Positions 32,473 to 42,406 of a stretch of 64,000 nt of DNA are shown piece by piece. Every line of letters begins with the position of its first letter. Within the stretch, counting starts at the first letter, position 1. This stretch comes from Prochlorococcus sp. AG-402-B19 (GTDB taxonomy: Bacteria; Cyanobacteriota; Cyanobacteriia; PCC-6307; Cyanobiaceae). The stretch is taken from positions 1 to 64,000 of the forward strand of contig QCHM01000004.1 of assembly GCA_003279615.1 (NCBI GenBank). Reading direction: 5' to 3'. A program made the position numbers and the translations under genes. The notes under the pieces were generated by a model. The model saw nothing but the letters and a program-made list of their open reading frames with translations, did no database searches and was not told the origin of the DNA.

Positions 32473-33711
32473 TTATTTAATTCTCTTACATACTGGTATT
32501 AAAAATATACAAAAGAGACTAATTATTAACCATATTTGAAAAGCCGTATTATAATTATCTATTATTTTTCCAGATATCCATGGTATGGTTAAAGCACTAA
32601 TTCCAAAACATTGAGAATATAAAGCTATAGCTGCGCCTCTATATTGCATTGGAGAACATTTTATTATTGCATCTGAAGCAGATGGAAGAAATATACATAA
32701 GGCAACTGATAGAGGTATGAAAGCAAAAAGAATTAATAAATATCCATTAATCAAGAAATTAGAAAGAAATAAAGATATAAAACCTATTAGTAATGATAAC
32801 AAGCATAATCTAAATTTAAAATATGAATTTTTATTCCTTATACTATAACCAATTGGCCATTGAAGTGCCGCAACTAGAATTAGTTTAATTGTAACTAATG
32901 CCGCGACTTTTTGATCGGTTAGGGGTGGTCTTATTATTCCACCATTAGCTAAATCTAAAGGTAAAATTGTTTGTAATAAAGTCATTATACCTGTAACAAA
33001 TAAAGTTATTAAAAGCAAGGGAAGCAAAGTTAATATCCATTTAAGATTTGACTTTCTATCCTGCTTTATAGATATATTTTTTGTATTATTTTTGACATTT
33101 AATTGTTCCTTGGTTTTACGTATATTGAGCTTATTTATTAAGATTTTAAATATATATAACATGCAAATAATATCTATCAAATATATTATTCGAGTAAATT
33201 CAAAATATGTTCCAATACTTCCTATTAGAACTCCTAAAGTCACCCCAACTGCATCAGCGCTCCTTGCAAGCGCATAGCCTTCACTTGGTTTGATTTTATT
33301 ATTACAATTCAATGGGATTGCTAATTCTACAGAAGGCCAATAAATCCCAGCTGCAGCTCCAAGAAAAAATTGACCAGAAAGGTAAGCTAAATAATTTTGA
33401 GAATTATAAAGAATAAGATCAGATGCTATTGCAATTAAACATGCAAATTGAATTGTTTTTCTATAGTTATATTTTTTGTCAAGTAAATAGCCTGTTCCTA
33501 GTCGTGTAGTTATTCCAGTAAACGCTGCGATTGTTATACCACTTCCTATTTGTTCTGCTGATAAGCCTAAGCGGTTAAAAATTATCGGAGTTAAATACAA
33601 TACACCCCCCGCACCTATCGCTGTCCATAACCGAGCCTTTATAATTAACCTTAGGGATAATGGGAATCTATCCAAAAAATTGCTACCACTATAAGTTGAG
33701 ACCAAATTCAT
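32473..33711 (-). CDS. Major facilitator superfamily transporter
   Basis: This 412-residue protein has about 12 membrane helices in two halves, divided by a Lys/Asn-rich loop (around residues 195-225). The first cytoplasmic loop has GITTRLGTGYLLDKKYNYRK, the degenerate MFS motif A. The substrate is unknown. Its 5' end overlaps the divergent DUF1400 hydrolase gene by 52 bp if both start at the first ATG, so one start is probably further inside. Confidence 0.85.
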   Translation of the reverse strand: MNLVSTYSGSNFLDRFPLSLRLIIKARLWTAIGAGGVLYLTPIIFNRLGLSAEQIGSGITIAAFTGITTRLGTGYLLDKKYNYRKTIQFACLIAIASDLILYNSQNYLAYLSGQFFLGAAAGIYWPSVELAIPLNCNNKIKPSEGYALARSADAVGVTLGVLIGSIGTYFEFTRIIYLIDIICMLYIFKILINKLNIRKTKEQLNVKNNTKNISIKQDRKSNLKWILTLLPLLLITLFVTGIMTLLQTILPLDLANGGIIRPPLTDQKVAALVTIKLILVAALQWPIGYSIRNKNSYFKFRLCLLSLLIGFISLFLSNFLINGYLLILFAFIPLSVALCIFLPSASDAIIKCSPMQYRGAAIALYSQCFGISALTIPWISGKIIDNYNTAFQIWLIISLFCIFLIPVCKRIK

Positions 33712-35291
33712 TCATTAAAAAATTAGTTGTTTTTGGGACAGTTGGAATCTTAGTCGCTCCTTGTTATGTCTATCAAAAATTTCAAGCGGCAGAGAGATTT
33801 GAAATTCATTTTGATGGAATGTCTATTCCAATATCTATAAAAGAATTGATTGACTGGAGTAATGGTAAGGAAGGAACGAAATCAGAATTAGCCAGTTGGC
33901 TTAATTTACTTGGATTTAAGGATAGAAAAGGGTTAACGAAGTTTTTAAATACTCCCTTGGTAAGAGATAAAAGTATGGCAAGACAAATTTTGAGAAGCTG
34001 GTCAGGTAGAAGATTGCTTGATGAAGTTAGTGATCTAATCCTTATGGATGAAGATAGTACGGGTGAAAGTGTTCTAGATACTTTAGAAAACCTTTTAATT
34101 GAAAAGGATGAGGTAACAACTTTTGATCTTCTTAATTCACTCTCTGTCAGAGCGATTCATATTGATGTTGATGGTTGGATTGAAGTAGCTAATAATTGGA
34201 GAAGTGAATTAAAAAAACAACAAAAATTAGTATCTGATTTGGCGCTTGTTGATGAGATCTCAGGAAAGCGAGATGAAAGAGATCTCTTACCCTTCGAAAT
34301 TAAAGAAACTGAATATGAATTGATACCCTTGATTGTTTCTCATCGAAATGATCCTTTAAATGTTGAGGTTTGGAATCCTTCTTTTAGAGAAAAAAACAGA
34401 AAAAATTGGGTTTTGTTGATGACAGGTTTAGGAGGAGATCGTAATCATTTTAATTGGCTTGCAAGAAGTCTTAGTCATAATGGTTGGCCTGTTGTTGTCC
34501 TTGATCATCCAGGTAGTGACTCAAAAGCCTTAGAAGCTTTGTTAAAAGGGAGACTTTCTCTCCCAGGTGCGGAAGTTATTCCTGATCGAATGAATGATAT
34601 AGATAGTGTTCTTCAAGCAAAAAAGTTAGGCAAGATTGATATTTCATCAGAAAGCGTTGTCTTGATGGGACATTCTCTAGGTGCTCTCACTGCTATTTTG
34701 GCTTCAGGAGCAAAAATAGATGATCAACTAGGTGACAGGTGTCAGAGGGTACTTGATAATCTTTCTCTCACTAATTTATCCTCACTTTTACAATGTCAGA
34801 TTGCAGATATTAATTTGGCAGATAGAAAGATTATGGAAAATCTTTCAGCCATAGTTGGTATGAATAGTTTTGGGAGTTTTTTATGGGAAGACAATTCGGA
34901 TAATCAGATAGAAGTTCCTCTTTTCCTAACTGGAGGGACTTTTGATTTAGTCACACCATCAATTAGTGAACAACTCGGATTGATGCTCGCTTTGAGCTCA
35001 AGTCCATTGAGCAGAGTTCTTTTAATTGAAGGAGCTAGTCATTTTTCACCCATTAGAGTCGATGGGCGGATGCATCAGTCTGAAGGTAAGGACTTATTTA
35101 ATCTAGGAGAATCAATTGTAGGTTATCATCCACTTTCAGTTCAAAGCTTATTGGCTTTTGAGATAATCAACTTCTTAGAAAAGTTAGAAGAAAAGAAGGC
35201 ACTTTCTGCAAAAACTAATATGAATAAAGGTGAGCTTAAATTTCATATTTTGGATAGGAATAGAATTGAAAAACTTGTTAAATTTCAATAG
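33660..35291 (+). CDS. Alpha/beta hydrolase with N-terminal DUF1400 domain
   Basis: The 543-residue protein has an N-terminal membrane or signal segment (about 20-37) and a DUF1400-type helical domain (about 45-200: FDGMSIPISIKELIDWSNG). A hydrolase domain follows, with nucleophile GHSLG (VVLMGHSLGALTA), an Asp loop (TGGTFDLVTP) and His (EGASHFSP). This combination is typical of cyanobacterial exported lipase-like or esterase-like proteins. Substrate is unknown. The start overlaps the divergent transporter gene; a later TTG (33696) is possible. It ends 7 bp into the convergent ABC permease gene. Confidence 0.82.
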   Translation: MGIYPKNCYHYKLRPNSFIKKLVVFGTVGILVAPCYVYQKFQAAERFEIHFDGMSIPISIKELIDWSNGKEGTKSELASWLNLLGFKDRKGLTKFLNTPLVRDKSMARQILRSWSGRRLLDEVSDLILMDEDSTGESVLDTLENLLIEKDEVTTFDLLNSLSVRAIHIDVDGWIEVANNWRSELKKQQKLVSDLALVDEISGKRDERDLLPFEIKETEYELIPLIVSHRNDPLNVEVWNPSFREKNRKNWVLLMTGLGGDRNHFNWLARSLSHNGWPVVVLDHPGSDSKALEALLKGRLSLPGAEVIPDRMNDIDSVLQAKKLGKIDISSESVVLMGHSLGALTAILASGAKIDDQLGDRCQRVLDNLSLTNLSSLLQCQIADINLADRKIMENLSAIVGMNSFGSFLWEDNSDNQIEVPLFLTGGTFDLVTPSISEQLGLMLALSSSPLSRVLLIEGASHFSPIRVDGRMHQSEGKDLFNLGESIVGYHPLSVQSLLAFEIINFLEKLEEKKALSAKTNMNKGELKFHILDRNRIEKLVKFQ

Positions 35292-36307
35292 CTGACTCTT
35301 GGGTCAATATATGCAATAGCGATGTCTATTCCAACACTAATGATGACAACAAGACTTGATATGATAATAACTATTCCTTGCACAACCGGATAATCTCTTT
35401 GATTAATAGCTTCTTGAAGACCTAATGCAATTCCTGGCCATGAAAAAGTTATTTCAATTAAAAGTGCTCCGCCAATTAAAGAAGAAATGGTTAACCCAGT
35501 AATTGTTAAAATTGGGAGTAGTGTATTTGGTAAAGCATGCTTAATAAATATTCTATAATCATTTATGCCTCTACTTTTGGCAGCTTCTATATAATCTTTT
35601 TTTAAAATCTCTTCTAAGTTCAATCTTAACGACCTACTAAATATTCCGCTTAATAATATCCCTAGAGTGACTGAAGGTAATATCAAATGCTTGAACGAGC
35701 TAAAAAACATTTCAATGTTTTTGTTTAAAATACTATCCAAAACCAAGAAACCAGTAACAAATGGTGGGGGACTCATACCTGGTGGCAATCTTCCACCTAT
35801 TGGTAACCAGCCTAGTAATACTGCGAAAATTATTTGAATTAACATCGCTGCCCAAAAAGGAGGGAGAGCATAGGTGCCAATACCAAAAACTCTCCCAATA
35901 AAATCTATCCTTCCTTCGGGTTTGACTGCTCCTAAAAAACCAATTAAATAACCTATTATTGAGGCTATTAATATTGCAAAAAATGCTAATTCTATGCTCG
36001 CTGGTAGAGCTTTAGAAATAATTACTTTTACAGGTTCTTGTGTGTTGAGTGAGATGCCTAGGTTTCCATGTATTAAATCGTTTAAATACTCTAAGTATTG
36101 ATTGATTAGAGGTTTATCTAATCCAAGCTTAATTCTTAGACTTTCTCGGGCAAATTCGTTGGCACGATTTCCCAGAATTGCATCGACAGGGTCACCAGGT
36201 GCGATTCTTAATAATATAAATACTAAGCTTGAAATTATCCAAAGCATTATTGGCAAAAGAGCTAATCTGGAAAAAATATATTTGAAAAGTTCTTTTTTAG
36301 TTGACAA
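35285..36307 (-). CDS. ABC transporter permease, peptide/nickel type (DppB-like)
   Basis: This 340-residue inner-membrane permease has six membrane helices. The N-terminal signature is ILLRIAPGDPVDAILG, and the EAA loop (EAAKSRGINDYRIFIKHALP) contacts the ATPase. It lies 2 bp downstream of a family 5 substrate-binding protein gene on the same strand. No second permease (DppC) or ATPase gene is adjacent, so the rest of the transporter must be encoded elsewhere. Likely substrate: oligopeptides, possibly nickel. Confidence 0.92.
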   Translation of the reverse strand: MSTKKELFKYIFSRLALLPIMLWIISSLVFILLRIAPGDPVDAILGNRANEFARESLRIKLGLDKPLINQYLEYLNDLIHGNLGISLNTQEPVKVIISKALPASIELAFFAILIASIIGYLIGFLGAVKPEGRIDFIGRVFGIGTYALPPFWAAMLIQIIFAVLLGWLPIGGRLPPGMSPPPFVTGFLVLDSILNKNIEMFFSSFKHLILPSVTLGILLSGIFSRSLRLNLEEILKKDYIEAAKSRGINDYRIFIKHALPNTLLPILTITGLTISSLIGGALLIEITFSWPGIALGLQEAINQRDYPVVQGIVIIISSLVVIISVGIDIAIAYIDPRVSY

Positions 36308-36309
36308 AA

Positions 36310-37890
36310 TTAGTCTCTTTGTAAGTTTTTAAGGATGATTAATCCATCTCTAGAGAATTCTGGTCGACTTATATTTTTTAAGGTCCAAGCTTTAGGCTTG
36401 ACTAGCCAAACTGGTAAGTAGGAACTTCCTTTGGCTGCAAGTTTCTCAACTTCTTTTAAAGTATTCAATCTACTTTCACCTTCTAATTCCTCACTTTTTT
36501 CTAAAAGTTCTTGTACTTGATGATTTCCCCAAAAACTACCACTAAAAACAGATTCTCCCTTAAGACAAGTATTATTGTTTATTTCATTACAACTTAATAA
36601 AGGAGTTAAGTATGCCTCTGGATCAGGATATGCTCCAGTCCAATCTAATATAACTGCTTCAAAAGAACCTTCTGATAGTTGTTTGTAAACTGTTGTTGAT
36701 TCAACGCTGTTTAAAGTTATTTTTATACAATCAGATAAATCTCTTTTTATTTGATCTTTCCATGTAAGAGCAAGTAATTTATCCGCGGGCACATTAGATC
36801 TAAATGTTAATGGAATAGTAAGAATATCCGTTGCGCAGTAACCTTCTTTCTTTAATAAATTTCTTGCAAGCTCAGGTTCGTATTTAGCCCATGGTGAAAT
36901 TTCATTGTTTTTGTGTAATTGAGGAGGAACTATTGACCTTAAAGGTTCTCTGGTTCCAAAACTTACTTGCTGACTAATTAGTTCTCTATCAATTGTGTAT
37001 GAAAGAGCTTTCCTGATTGCTTTATTTTCTAATGGGAATGTATTACTTTTAAAGGTAATATATCCAATCTCTATAGGATCACCTTCTCCTGAGTTAAGTT
37101 TATCTTTATTGACCATATTATTTAATGTTACCCTTTGCATATCATCTATTGAATTTGAAATTAGAACATCAACTTCTTTTGTTTTGATTGCACCAAAAAG
37201 AGTACTAGAATTATTATAATTTATAAAATTAATGCCTTTATTTTTTGGCTTTTCCCCCCAATAATTAATAAATGGTTTTATAATTTGTTGACTCGATGTG
37301 AAACTTTCTAAAAAGTATGGCCCTGTCCCAATAAAACCTTTATTGTTAAATTTATCTTTGTAGTTTGAATATGAATTAGGAGAAACTGGTGTTAGATTGA
37401 CTGACGTCAAAAGACTTCTTATAGAACTTGAAGGTTTTTTTAACTTTAAGGTTATGATAAACTCATCTTTGACTTGAATATCTTGTATTTTTTCATTTAA
37501 TAGGTAATTTAAAGTTCCTATTTTCATGAAGCGATTAAGACTAAACTCCATTGCTTTTGCATTGAAAATGCTTCCATCATGAAAAGAAATATTTTCTCTT
37601 AGTGGTATATCTATTAGTAAACCATCCTTACTTATTTTTGGTAAATCTTTAGCTAAAATTGGGATAAGATTTCCTTCATAGTTTATTTTATATAAAGTAT
37701 CACCAACAGCACTTAATATTTGTAATGTTCTGAGAGTATTTGCTTGAGCAGGATCAATTGATTCGATTTTTCCTGCACTTGCAACAATAATATTTTCTCT
37801 TTTTTTATATTGAACGCATGATAATTGAGAGAATATTAAGAGTAAGCTCAATATTTTTAATATGTTTTTTGCACCGTTTATGTTTAACAT
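36310..37890 (-). CDS. ABC transporter substrate-binding lipoprotein, family 5
   Basis: This 526-residue peptide/nickel-type binding protein has a lipoprotein signal (LSLLLIFSQLSC) with the lipid-bearing Cys at about residue 25. Family blocks are SIDPAQANTLRTLQILSAVG, VDEFIITLKLKKP-like strands, GTGPYFLESF and AIRKALSYTIDREL. It is the first gene of a two-gene unit with the DppB-like permease. Substrate cannot be assigned; dipeptides or oligopeptides are most common for the family. Confidence 0.92.
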   Translation of the reverse strand: MLNINGAKNILKILSLLLIFSQLSCVQYKKRENIIVASAGKIESIDPAQANTLRTLQILSAVGDTLYKINYEGNLIPILAKDLPKISKDGLLIDIPLRENISFHDGSIFNAKAMEFSLNRFMKIGTLNYLLNEKIQDIQVKDEFIITLKLKKPSSSIRSLLTSVNLTPVSPNSYSNYKDKFNNKGFIGTGPYFLESFTSSQQIIKPFINYWGEKPKNKGINFINYNNSSTLFGAIKTKEVDVLISNSIDDMQRVTLNNMVNKDKLNSGEGDPIEIGYITFKSNTFPLENKAIRKALSYTIDRELISQQVSFGTREPLRSIVPPQLHKNNEISPWAKYEPELARNLLKKEGYCATDILTIPLTFRSNVPADKLLALTWKDQIKRDLSDCIKITLNSVESTTVYKQLSEGSFEAVILDWTGAYPDPEAYLTPLLSCNEINNNTCLKGESVFSGSFWGNHQVQELLEKSEELEGESRLNTLKEVEKLAAKGSSYLPVWLVKPKAWTLKNISRPEFSRDGLIILKNLQRD

Positions 37891-37929
37891 TTTATAGAAT
37901 TAAAAACAGTACTTTCTTAAGTCTTTTAT

Positions 37930-38148
37930 TTAGTGATTAGGAGATACTTGTTTAATTGATATCTCGAAGACAGGGGAGCCATTTGGATTAAGAGGCCATT
38001 CTCTAACCCAGCATTTTTCATAAGAATTGTCTATTCCTAATACTTGGAAGAGTTCCTCTTGATTATTTAGGTATACACAATCTCCTTGATTAATATTCTT
38101 TTCTATTCCTCTTCTGGCTTTATTAATTACGTGTTTGGATGATTTCAT
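37930..38148 (-). CDS. Conserved small hypothetical protein
   Basis: The 72 residues include a small beta-rich core (GDCVYLNNQEELFQVLGI, then CWVREWPLNPNGSPVFEISI) after a basic N-terminus. The W-x-R-x-W and P-x-F-E-I-S pattern resembles short cyanobacterial proteins of unknown function. It lies upstream of the ABC genes on the same strand. No domain name can be given. Confidence 0.65.
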   Translation of the reverse strand: MKSSKHVINKARRGIEKNINQGDCVYLNNQEELFQVLGIDNSYEKCWVREWPLNPNGSPVFEISIKQVSPNH

Positions 38149-38241
38149 AGTTTAGATTCAAAAAGAAATTTAAACTAAAAATTTCTTTTACTATATTTAT
38201 ATAGTTAGCAACTTAATTTTCATTTGACTAGCTTTCGTTAG

Positions 38242-39558
38242 CTAAAGGCAACCCATCGTTGCGGCAATTCTTTTTACTTCAGGCAAGTTTTTTATATCTA
38301 AAAGAGCTTCCTCAAGTTGACCTTGCTTGATCTTGTGAGTAATAACTACTATTTCTGCCTCGCTATCACTTGCGTCGAATTGAACAATAGATTCAATAGA
38401 TATTTTTTTCTGGCCAAAAATAGTACCGATTTGTCCAATTACTCCAGGAGTATCTTCAGTAATTAGTCTTATGTAATTTTTTTTGGTTATTTCTTTCTCT
38501 TCTGCAATGTGGCAAATTCTCCAGCTTTTTGCTGAAAGAAGAGGATCTAAATTAAGGCTTATTTCACTGCTCATTGATTGAAAACCTGCGATATTAAGTA
38601 TGTCTGCAACGACAGCTGATGCGGTTGGACCAGATCCTGCACCTGGCCCGAAAAACATTACCTGGCCAATAGGATTCCCTTCTACAAGGATGGCATTATT
38701 GACTCCATTAACTCCAGCTAATGGATTGTCTTCAGGTACTAAAGTGGGCTCAACCCATATTGAAAGAGGCTGGCTTATTTCTGCTTGAGTTATATTTTTC
38801 CCTTTTTCAGATATTGCCAAAAGCTTAATTCCATAACCTAATTTTCTAGCGTAATTAACATCTATTGCTTCTAGTAGATTTATTCCAGTGGTTGGGATAT
38901 TAGCTCTATTGATTGCTCCACCAAAGGCAAGACCACTTAGAATAGCAATTTTGTCAGCTGCGTCTGATCCTTCTACATCAGCTGCAGGATCACTTTCAGC
39001 ATATCCAAGCTCTTGGGCCTCTCTTAACACATCTGCATAATGAACTCCTTCTTTATCCATTCTTGAGAGGATGTAATTTGTAGTCCCATTTATTATTCCG
39101 CTTACTTTGGTTATTTGATTTCCTCCAAGAGATTGCTTTAGAGGCTCAATTATTGGAATGCCTCCTCCAACTGCTGCTTCTATAAGAACATAAACTCCTG
39201 CGGCTTTTGCTTCATTTGCTATCTCCTCACCATGTCTTGCAATTACTGCTTTATTAGCAGTAACAACAGATTTGCCTGCTCTTATAGCTTGGATTATTAA
39301 TGATTTTGCTGGCTCAATTCCTCCCATCACTTCAACAACTATTTGAATATTTGGATTTTCAACTATCTCAAATGCGTTTGTAGTAAATATTGAATCTGGG
39401 AGAGGTATATCTCTTTTTTTTTGGAGATTTCTAACAGCAACACCTACAATTTCAAGTTCTCCAACTAATGGATGCCTATCATTCGGGTTGCTTATAATAT
39501 TTGCTACACCTTGACCAACAGTGCCTAGGCCAAGTAAACCAATACCAATTTTTTTCAT
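38242..39558 (-). CDS. hom: Homoserine dehydrogenase
   Basis: This enzyme reduces aspartate semialdehyde to homoserine, the branch to threonine and methionine. The 438 residues include an NAD(P)-binding N-terminus (IGIGLLGLGTVGQGVANII), the active region VVTANKAVIARHG and GIINGTTNYILSRM. The catalytic block reads ESDPAADVEGSDAADKIAIL, and a C-terminal ACT domain (TEDTPGVIGQIGTIFGQKKI) is expected to mediate threonine feedback. SufE follows upstream with a 29-bp gap. Confidence 0.96.
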   Translation of the reverse strand: MKKIGIGLLGLGTVGQGVANIISNPNDRHPLVGELEIVGVAVRNLQKKRDIPLPDSIFTTNAFEIVENPNIQIVVEVMGGIEPAKSLIIQAIRAGKSVVTANKAVIARHGEEIANEAKAAGVYVLIEAAVGGGIPIIEPLKQSLGGNQITKVSGIINGTTNYILSRMDKEGVHYADVLREAQELGYAESDPAADVEGSDAADKIAILSGLAFGGAINRANIPTTGINLLEAIDVNYARKLGYGIKLLAISEKGKNITQAEISQPLSIWVEPTLVPEDNPLAGVNGVNNAILVEGNPIGQVMFFGPGAGSGPTASAVVADILNIAGFQSMSSEISLNLDPLLSAKSWRICHIAEEKEITKKNYIRLITEDTPGVIGQIGTIFGQKKISIESIVQFDASDSEAEIVVITHKIKQGQLEEALLDIKNLPEVKRIAATMGCL

Positions 39559-39587
39559 GTTTTTTAGGAGATAATTTTTTGAATGAT

Positions 39588-40055
39588 CTAATGTTCTGTA
39601 TCAGAGATAGTTAGCGAGAGATCCTTTGCTTGAGCTTTCATTTTTAAGAATATGTTTAGAAATCCATTTGCTCTTGATGGCGTCAAGCTTTTGCTGAGTC
39701 CAGTCATCTCAATGAATTTTTTATCTATTGAGAGTACTTCAAAAGGTGTTAGATCATTTAAACCTTTAATAAGAAAAGCCAGCAATCCTTTTGTTATGAG
39801 TGCGTCAGAATATCCTTTCCATTGAATTTTACCATTAATAAGAATTCCAAGAACATATACCTCTGATATGCATCCTTTTACTTTAGTGGTTTCAAGGTGA
39901 AGATCTTCAGTTAGGATTGGCAGGCTTTTTGCTAGCCATAGAATATATTCATAGCGCCTTTTGGGATCCGAAGTTGACTGTAGACGTTCTATAAGACTAT
40001 CTAATGAATCACTTCCGAAAGTATTGATGAAAGATTTTTCTTTGATTTCAGTCAC
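39588..40055 (-). CDS. sufE: SufE-type sulfur acceptor protein
   Basis: SufE takes persulfide sulfur from the SufS desulfurase for Fe-S cluster assembly. The 155-residue protein has the active Cys in KVKGCISEVYVL (about residue 62), preceded by the YILWLAKSLP helix and followed by the GLLAFLIKGLNDLTPFEVL pattern. Length and pattern fit the family. It sits between hom and the cyclo-ligase gene on the same strand; no suf operon is adjacent. Confidence 0.92.
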   Translation of the reverse strand: MTEIKEKSFINTFGSDSLDSLIERLQSTSDPKRRYEYILWLAKSLPILTEDLHLETTKVKGCISEVYVLGILINGKIQWKGYSDALITKGLLAFLIKGLNDLTPFEVLSIDKKFIEMTGLSKSLTPSRANGFLNIFLKMKAQAKDLSLTISDTEH

Positions 40056-40093
40056 CTCTTCAGATCAAATAATTGATTTATCTTAAACCCTAG

Positions 40094-40684
40094 CTAATTA
40101 TTTGTTGCTTTAATTTGATGCAGACCTTTTTCACTTATCCAACCGCTAAATGGCAAGTCCCATTCATCTCGAGGTAATGGTTTTTTTGATATGCAACTAT
40201 TACTGATAACAACAAATGAGGGTATTGATAACCACAAATCTTGTTGACGTAAACGATCAAAGTATCCTCCCCCATAACCTAATCTGTAACCCTTTTGATC
40301 AATGGCTATGGCAGGGACGAAAAGGATAGAAATTTCATTAGGGCTGATAGCATTTTCTCCTGTTGGAGCAGGAATTCTATTTGAATCAGGCACTACTTGA
40401 TTATCTGACCAATGATGATAAGTTATCCCTTTGGTTTTGGAACTAGAAGGTAAAGCAATTTTTTGATTAGTAATCTCTCTTATAAATCTTATATCAACTT
40501 CACCTTTCAATGGCCAATAAATACCTATATATTTTCCATTAATATGATATTTCCTTAAAAGAATTTGTAATGCGAATTTTACATTAGACTTTATTTTTTC
40601 ATTTACTACTGACGAATTAGAATAACGTATTAAATTATATTCCTTCCTTTTGATTTCTTTCTTTAACTTAATATCTTCATTCAT
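40094..40684 (-). CDS. 5-formyltetrahydrofolate cyclo-ligase
   Basis: This ATP-dependent enzyme converts 5-formyl-THF to 5,10-methenyl-THF, recycling folate. The 196-residue protein starts with the usual basic helix (LKKEIKRKEYN), has IGIYWPLKGEVD, and carries the signature KGYRLGYGGGYFDRL. The FolD enzyme that acts on the same product is encoded in this window at 58393-59304. It is part of a minus-strand gene series with sufE and ruvC. Confidence 0.93.
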   Translation of the reverse strand: MNEDIKLKKEIKRKEYNLIRYSNSSVVNEKIKSNVKFALQILLRKYHINGKYIGIYWPLKGEVDIRFIREITNQKIALPSSSKTKGITYHHWSDNQVVPDSNRIPAPTGENAISPNEISILFVPAIAIDQKGYRLGYGGGYFDRLRQQDLWLSIPSFVVISNSCISKKPLPRDEWDLPFSGWISEKGLHQIKATNN

Positions 40685-40732
40685 GATTTTGTATGAATCA
40701 TTATATCTTAAATAGTTTTAATAGATATTCAA

Positions 40733-41197
40733 CTATTTAAGATATATTCCAGTAAGAGCAATTGCTAACGCATCTGCAGCATCGTCTGGTTTTGGTGGTG
40801 AAGTGATATTAAGTTCATGCATGACGGAATTCAGGACTTCATCTTTATTTGAATGACCATAACCTGTCACAGCAAGTTTAATTTGCATTGGAGGAAATTC
40901 TTGAATAGAAAGATTGTGTTTTCCTAAAGTCATCATTATGACTCCTCGAGCCTGAACAACACTTATTGTTGTGCTGGAACGATAGAAAAAAAACTTTTCT
41001 ACAGCGGCAGAATTTGGACTCCATTTGTTTATTATTGAAGTTAAATCATTAGAAATTTCTAGAAGTCTGATTTCTTCTTTTTTTGTTGCTTTCGTTTCTA
41101 TAATCCCACAATCAAGCATTATTTTCTTTCCTTTTATTTCATCAATAATTCCATAGCCAACTCTTGCAAGCCCTGGATCTATTCCTATTATTCTCAC
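40733..41197 (-). CDS. ruvC: Holliday junction endonuclease RuvC
   Basis: RuvC resolves Holliday junctions with RuvAB. The 154-residue protein has the first acidic residue in [17 protein letters not shown], a Glu in [13 protein letters not shown], and the C-terminal acidic pair in [13 protein letters not shown]. All four metal-binding positions look intact. Its start abuts the chlI stop (one base apart), so the two genes are probably co-transcribed although their roles differ. Confidence 0.96.
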   Translation of the reverse strand: MRIIGIDPGLARVGYGIIDEIKGKKIMLDCGIIETKATKKEEIRLLEISNDLTSIINKWSPNSAAVEKFFFYRSSTTISVVQARGVIMMTLGKHNLSIQEFPPMQIKLAVTGYGHSNKDEVLNSVMHELNITSPPKPDDAADALAIALTGIYLK

Positions 41198-42286
41198 TTA
41201 ACTTGATGTCGCCAGTTCAAATTCAGATAGATCATTATTTTCATTTTTTTCGAATACTTTGCAAAATGCTTTAATAACTCTATCTCCAGAATCAACTTGC
41301 TCTAGGGGATCTTTTCGAAGTCTATGTCTTAAAGCTGTTGAGACAACACGAGCAATATCCTCTTCAGTTACTTCTTTCCTTCCCTCAAAAGCAGCAAGGG
41401 CTCTAGCAGCCCTATTCGTAACAATATCTCCTCTAAGCCCATCAACATCAAGTTCACCACATACGGCAGATATTCTTAGCCTGAGATCATCATCGATGCT
41501 TACTTCGTTTAGTAAATTTTGCGCAGCCACCACTTTCTGTTGAAGGGAGTCTTGATTGCCCTGAACTGAATCGCTAAAAGCATCTGGGTTTTTGTCAAAG
41601 GCTGTACGTTGATCAACAACTTGAACGCGAAGTTTTGCTTCCCTAACTGTTCTTACCTCTACACTCATCCCAAAACGATCAAGTAGCTGTGGCCTTAACT
41701 CTCCCTCTTCAGGATTACCTGAACCTATGAGTACAAATCTCGCTGGATGACGAACAGAAATTCCCTCGCGTTCAACTGTATTCCAGCCTGAGGCGGCAGA
41801 GTCTAAAAGAACATCCACTAGGTGATCATCTAGAAGATTGACTTCATCAACATAAAGCAAACCTCTGTTGGCTTTCGCTAGCAGGCCTGGCTCAAAAGCT
41901 CGAACACCTTCACTAAGTGCTTTTTCAATATCAATAGTTCCACAAAGCCTATCTTCTGTGGCTCCTAAAGGTAGATCGACCATAGGGACCTGTTTCTCGC
42001 TTTTTTTTAGGTCATTTCCACTTTCTATTTTTTCTCTGACATCGTTACTTTGAAGATCTGGATCGTCAAGAGAACTGTTGTAAGGATCTCCTTCAACTAC
42101 TTCAATAGCAGGAAGGAGGTCAGCAAGCGCACGAATGGTTGTGGACTTCCCGGTTCCTCTGTCACCCATTATCATTACTCCTCCAATTCTTGGGTCAATA
42201 ACATTTAAAAGAAGCGCTAGCTTCATTTCTTCCTGCCCAATCACTGAAGTGAATGGAAATACTCGGCGTTTTCTAGTTGAACTCAC
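41198..42286 (-). CDS. chlI: Magnesium chelatase ATPase subunit I
   Basis: ChlI is the AAA+ motor that, with ChlD and ChlH, inserts Mg2+ into protoporphyrin IX at the entry to chlorophyll synthesis. Its 362 residues fit. Walker A is MGDRGTGKSTTIRAL, Walker B is LLYVDEVNLLDDH, the sensor region is FVLIGSGNPEEGELRPQLLD, and arginine and sensor 2 features are in the C-terminal helical part. It precedes ruvC without a gap. ChlD and ChlH are not in this window. Confidence 0.97.
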   Translation of the reverse strand: MSSTRKRRVFPFTSVIGQEEMKLALLLNVIDPRIGGVMIMGDRGTGKSTTIRALADLLPAIEVVEGDPYNSSLDDPDLQSNDVREKIESGNDLKKSEKQVPMVDLPLGATEDRLCGTIDIEKALSEGVRAFEPGLLAKANRGLLYVDEVNLLDDHLVDVLLDSAASGWNTVEREGISVRHPARFVLIGSGNPEEGELRPQLLDRFGMSVEVRTVREAKLRVQVVDQRTAFDKNPDAFSDSVQGNQDSLQQKVVAAQNLLNEVSIDDDLRLRISAVCGELDVDGLRGDIVTNRAARALAAFEGRKEVTEEDIARVVSTALRHRLRKDPLEQVDSGDRVIKAFCKVFEKNENNDLSEFELATSS

Positions 42287-42406
42287 TTTCTTATTAGTAG
42301 TAACAAGATTGTTTCATAAGCAGGTCTATTTGGATTGATAAAGTCCAAAAAAAAATGATAATGAAAACCTATCTTTTTACAAAAGTCATTAAAAAACCTA
42401 TGTGTT

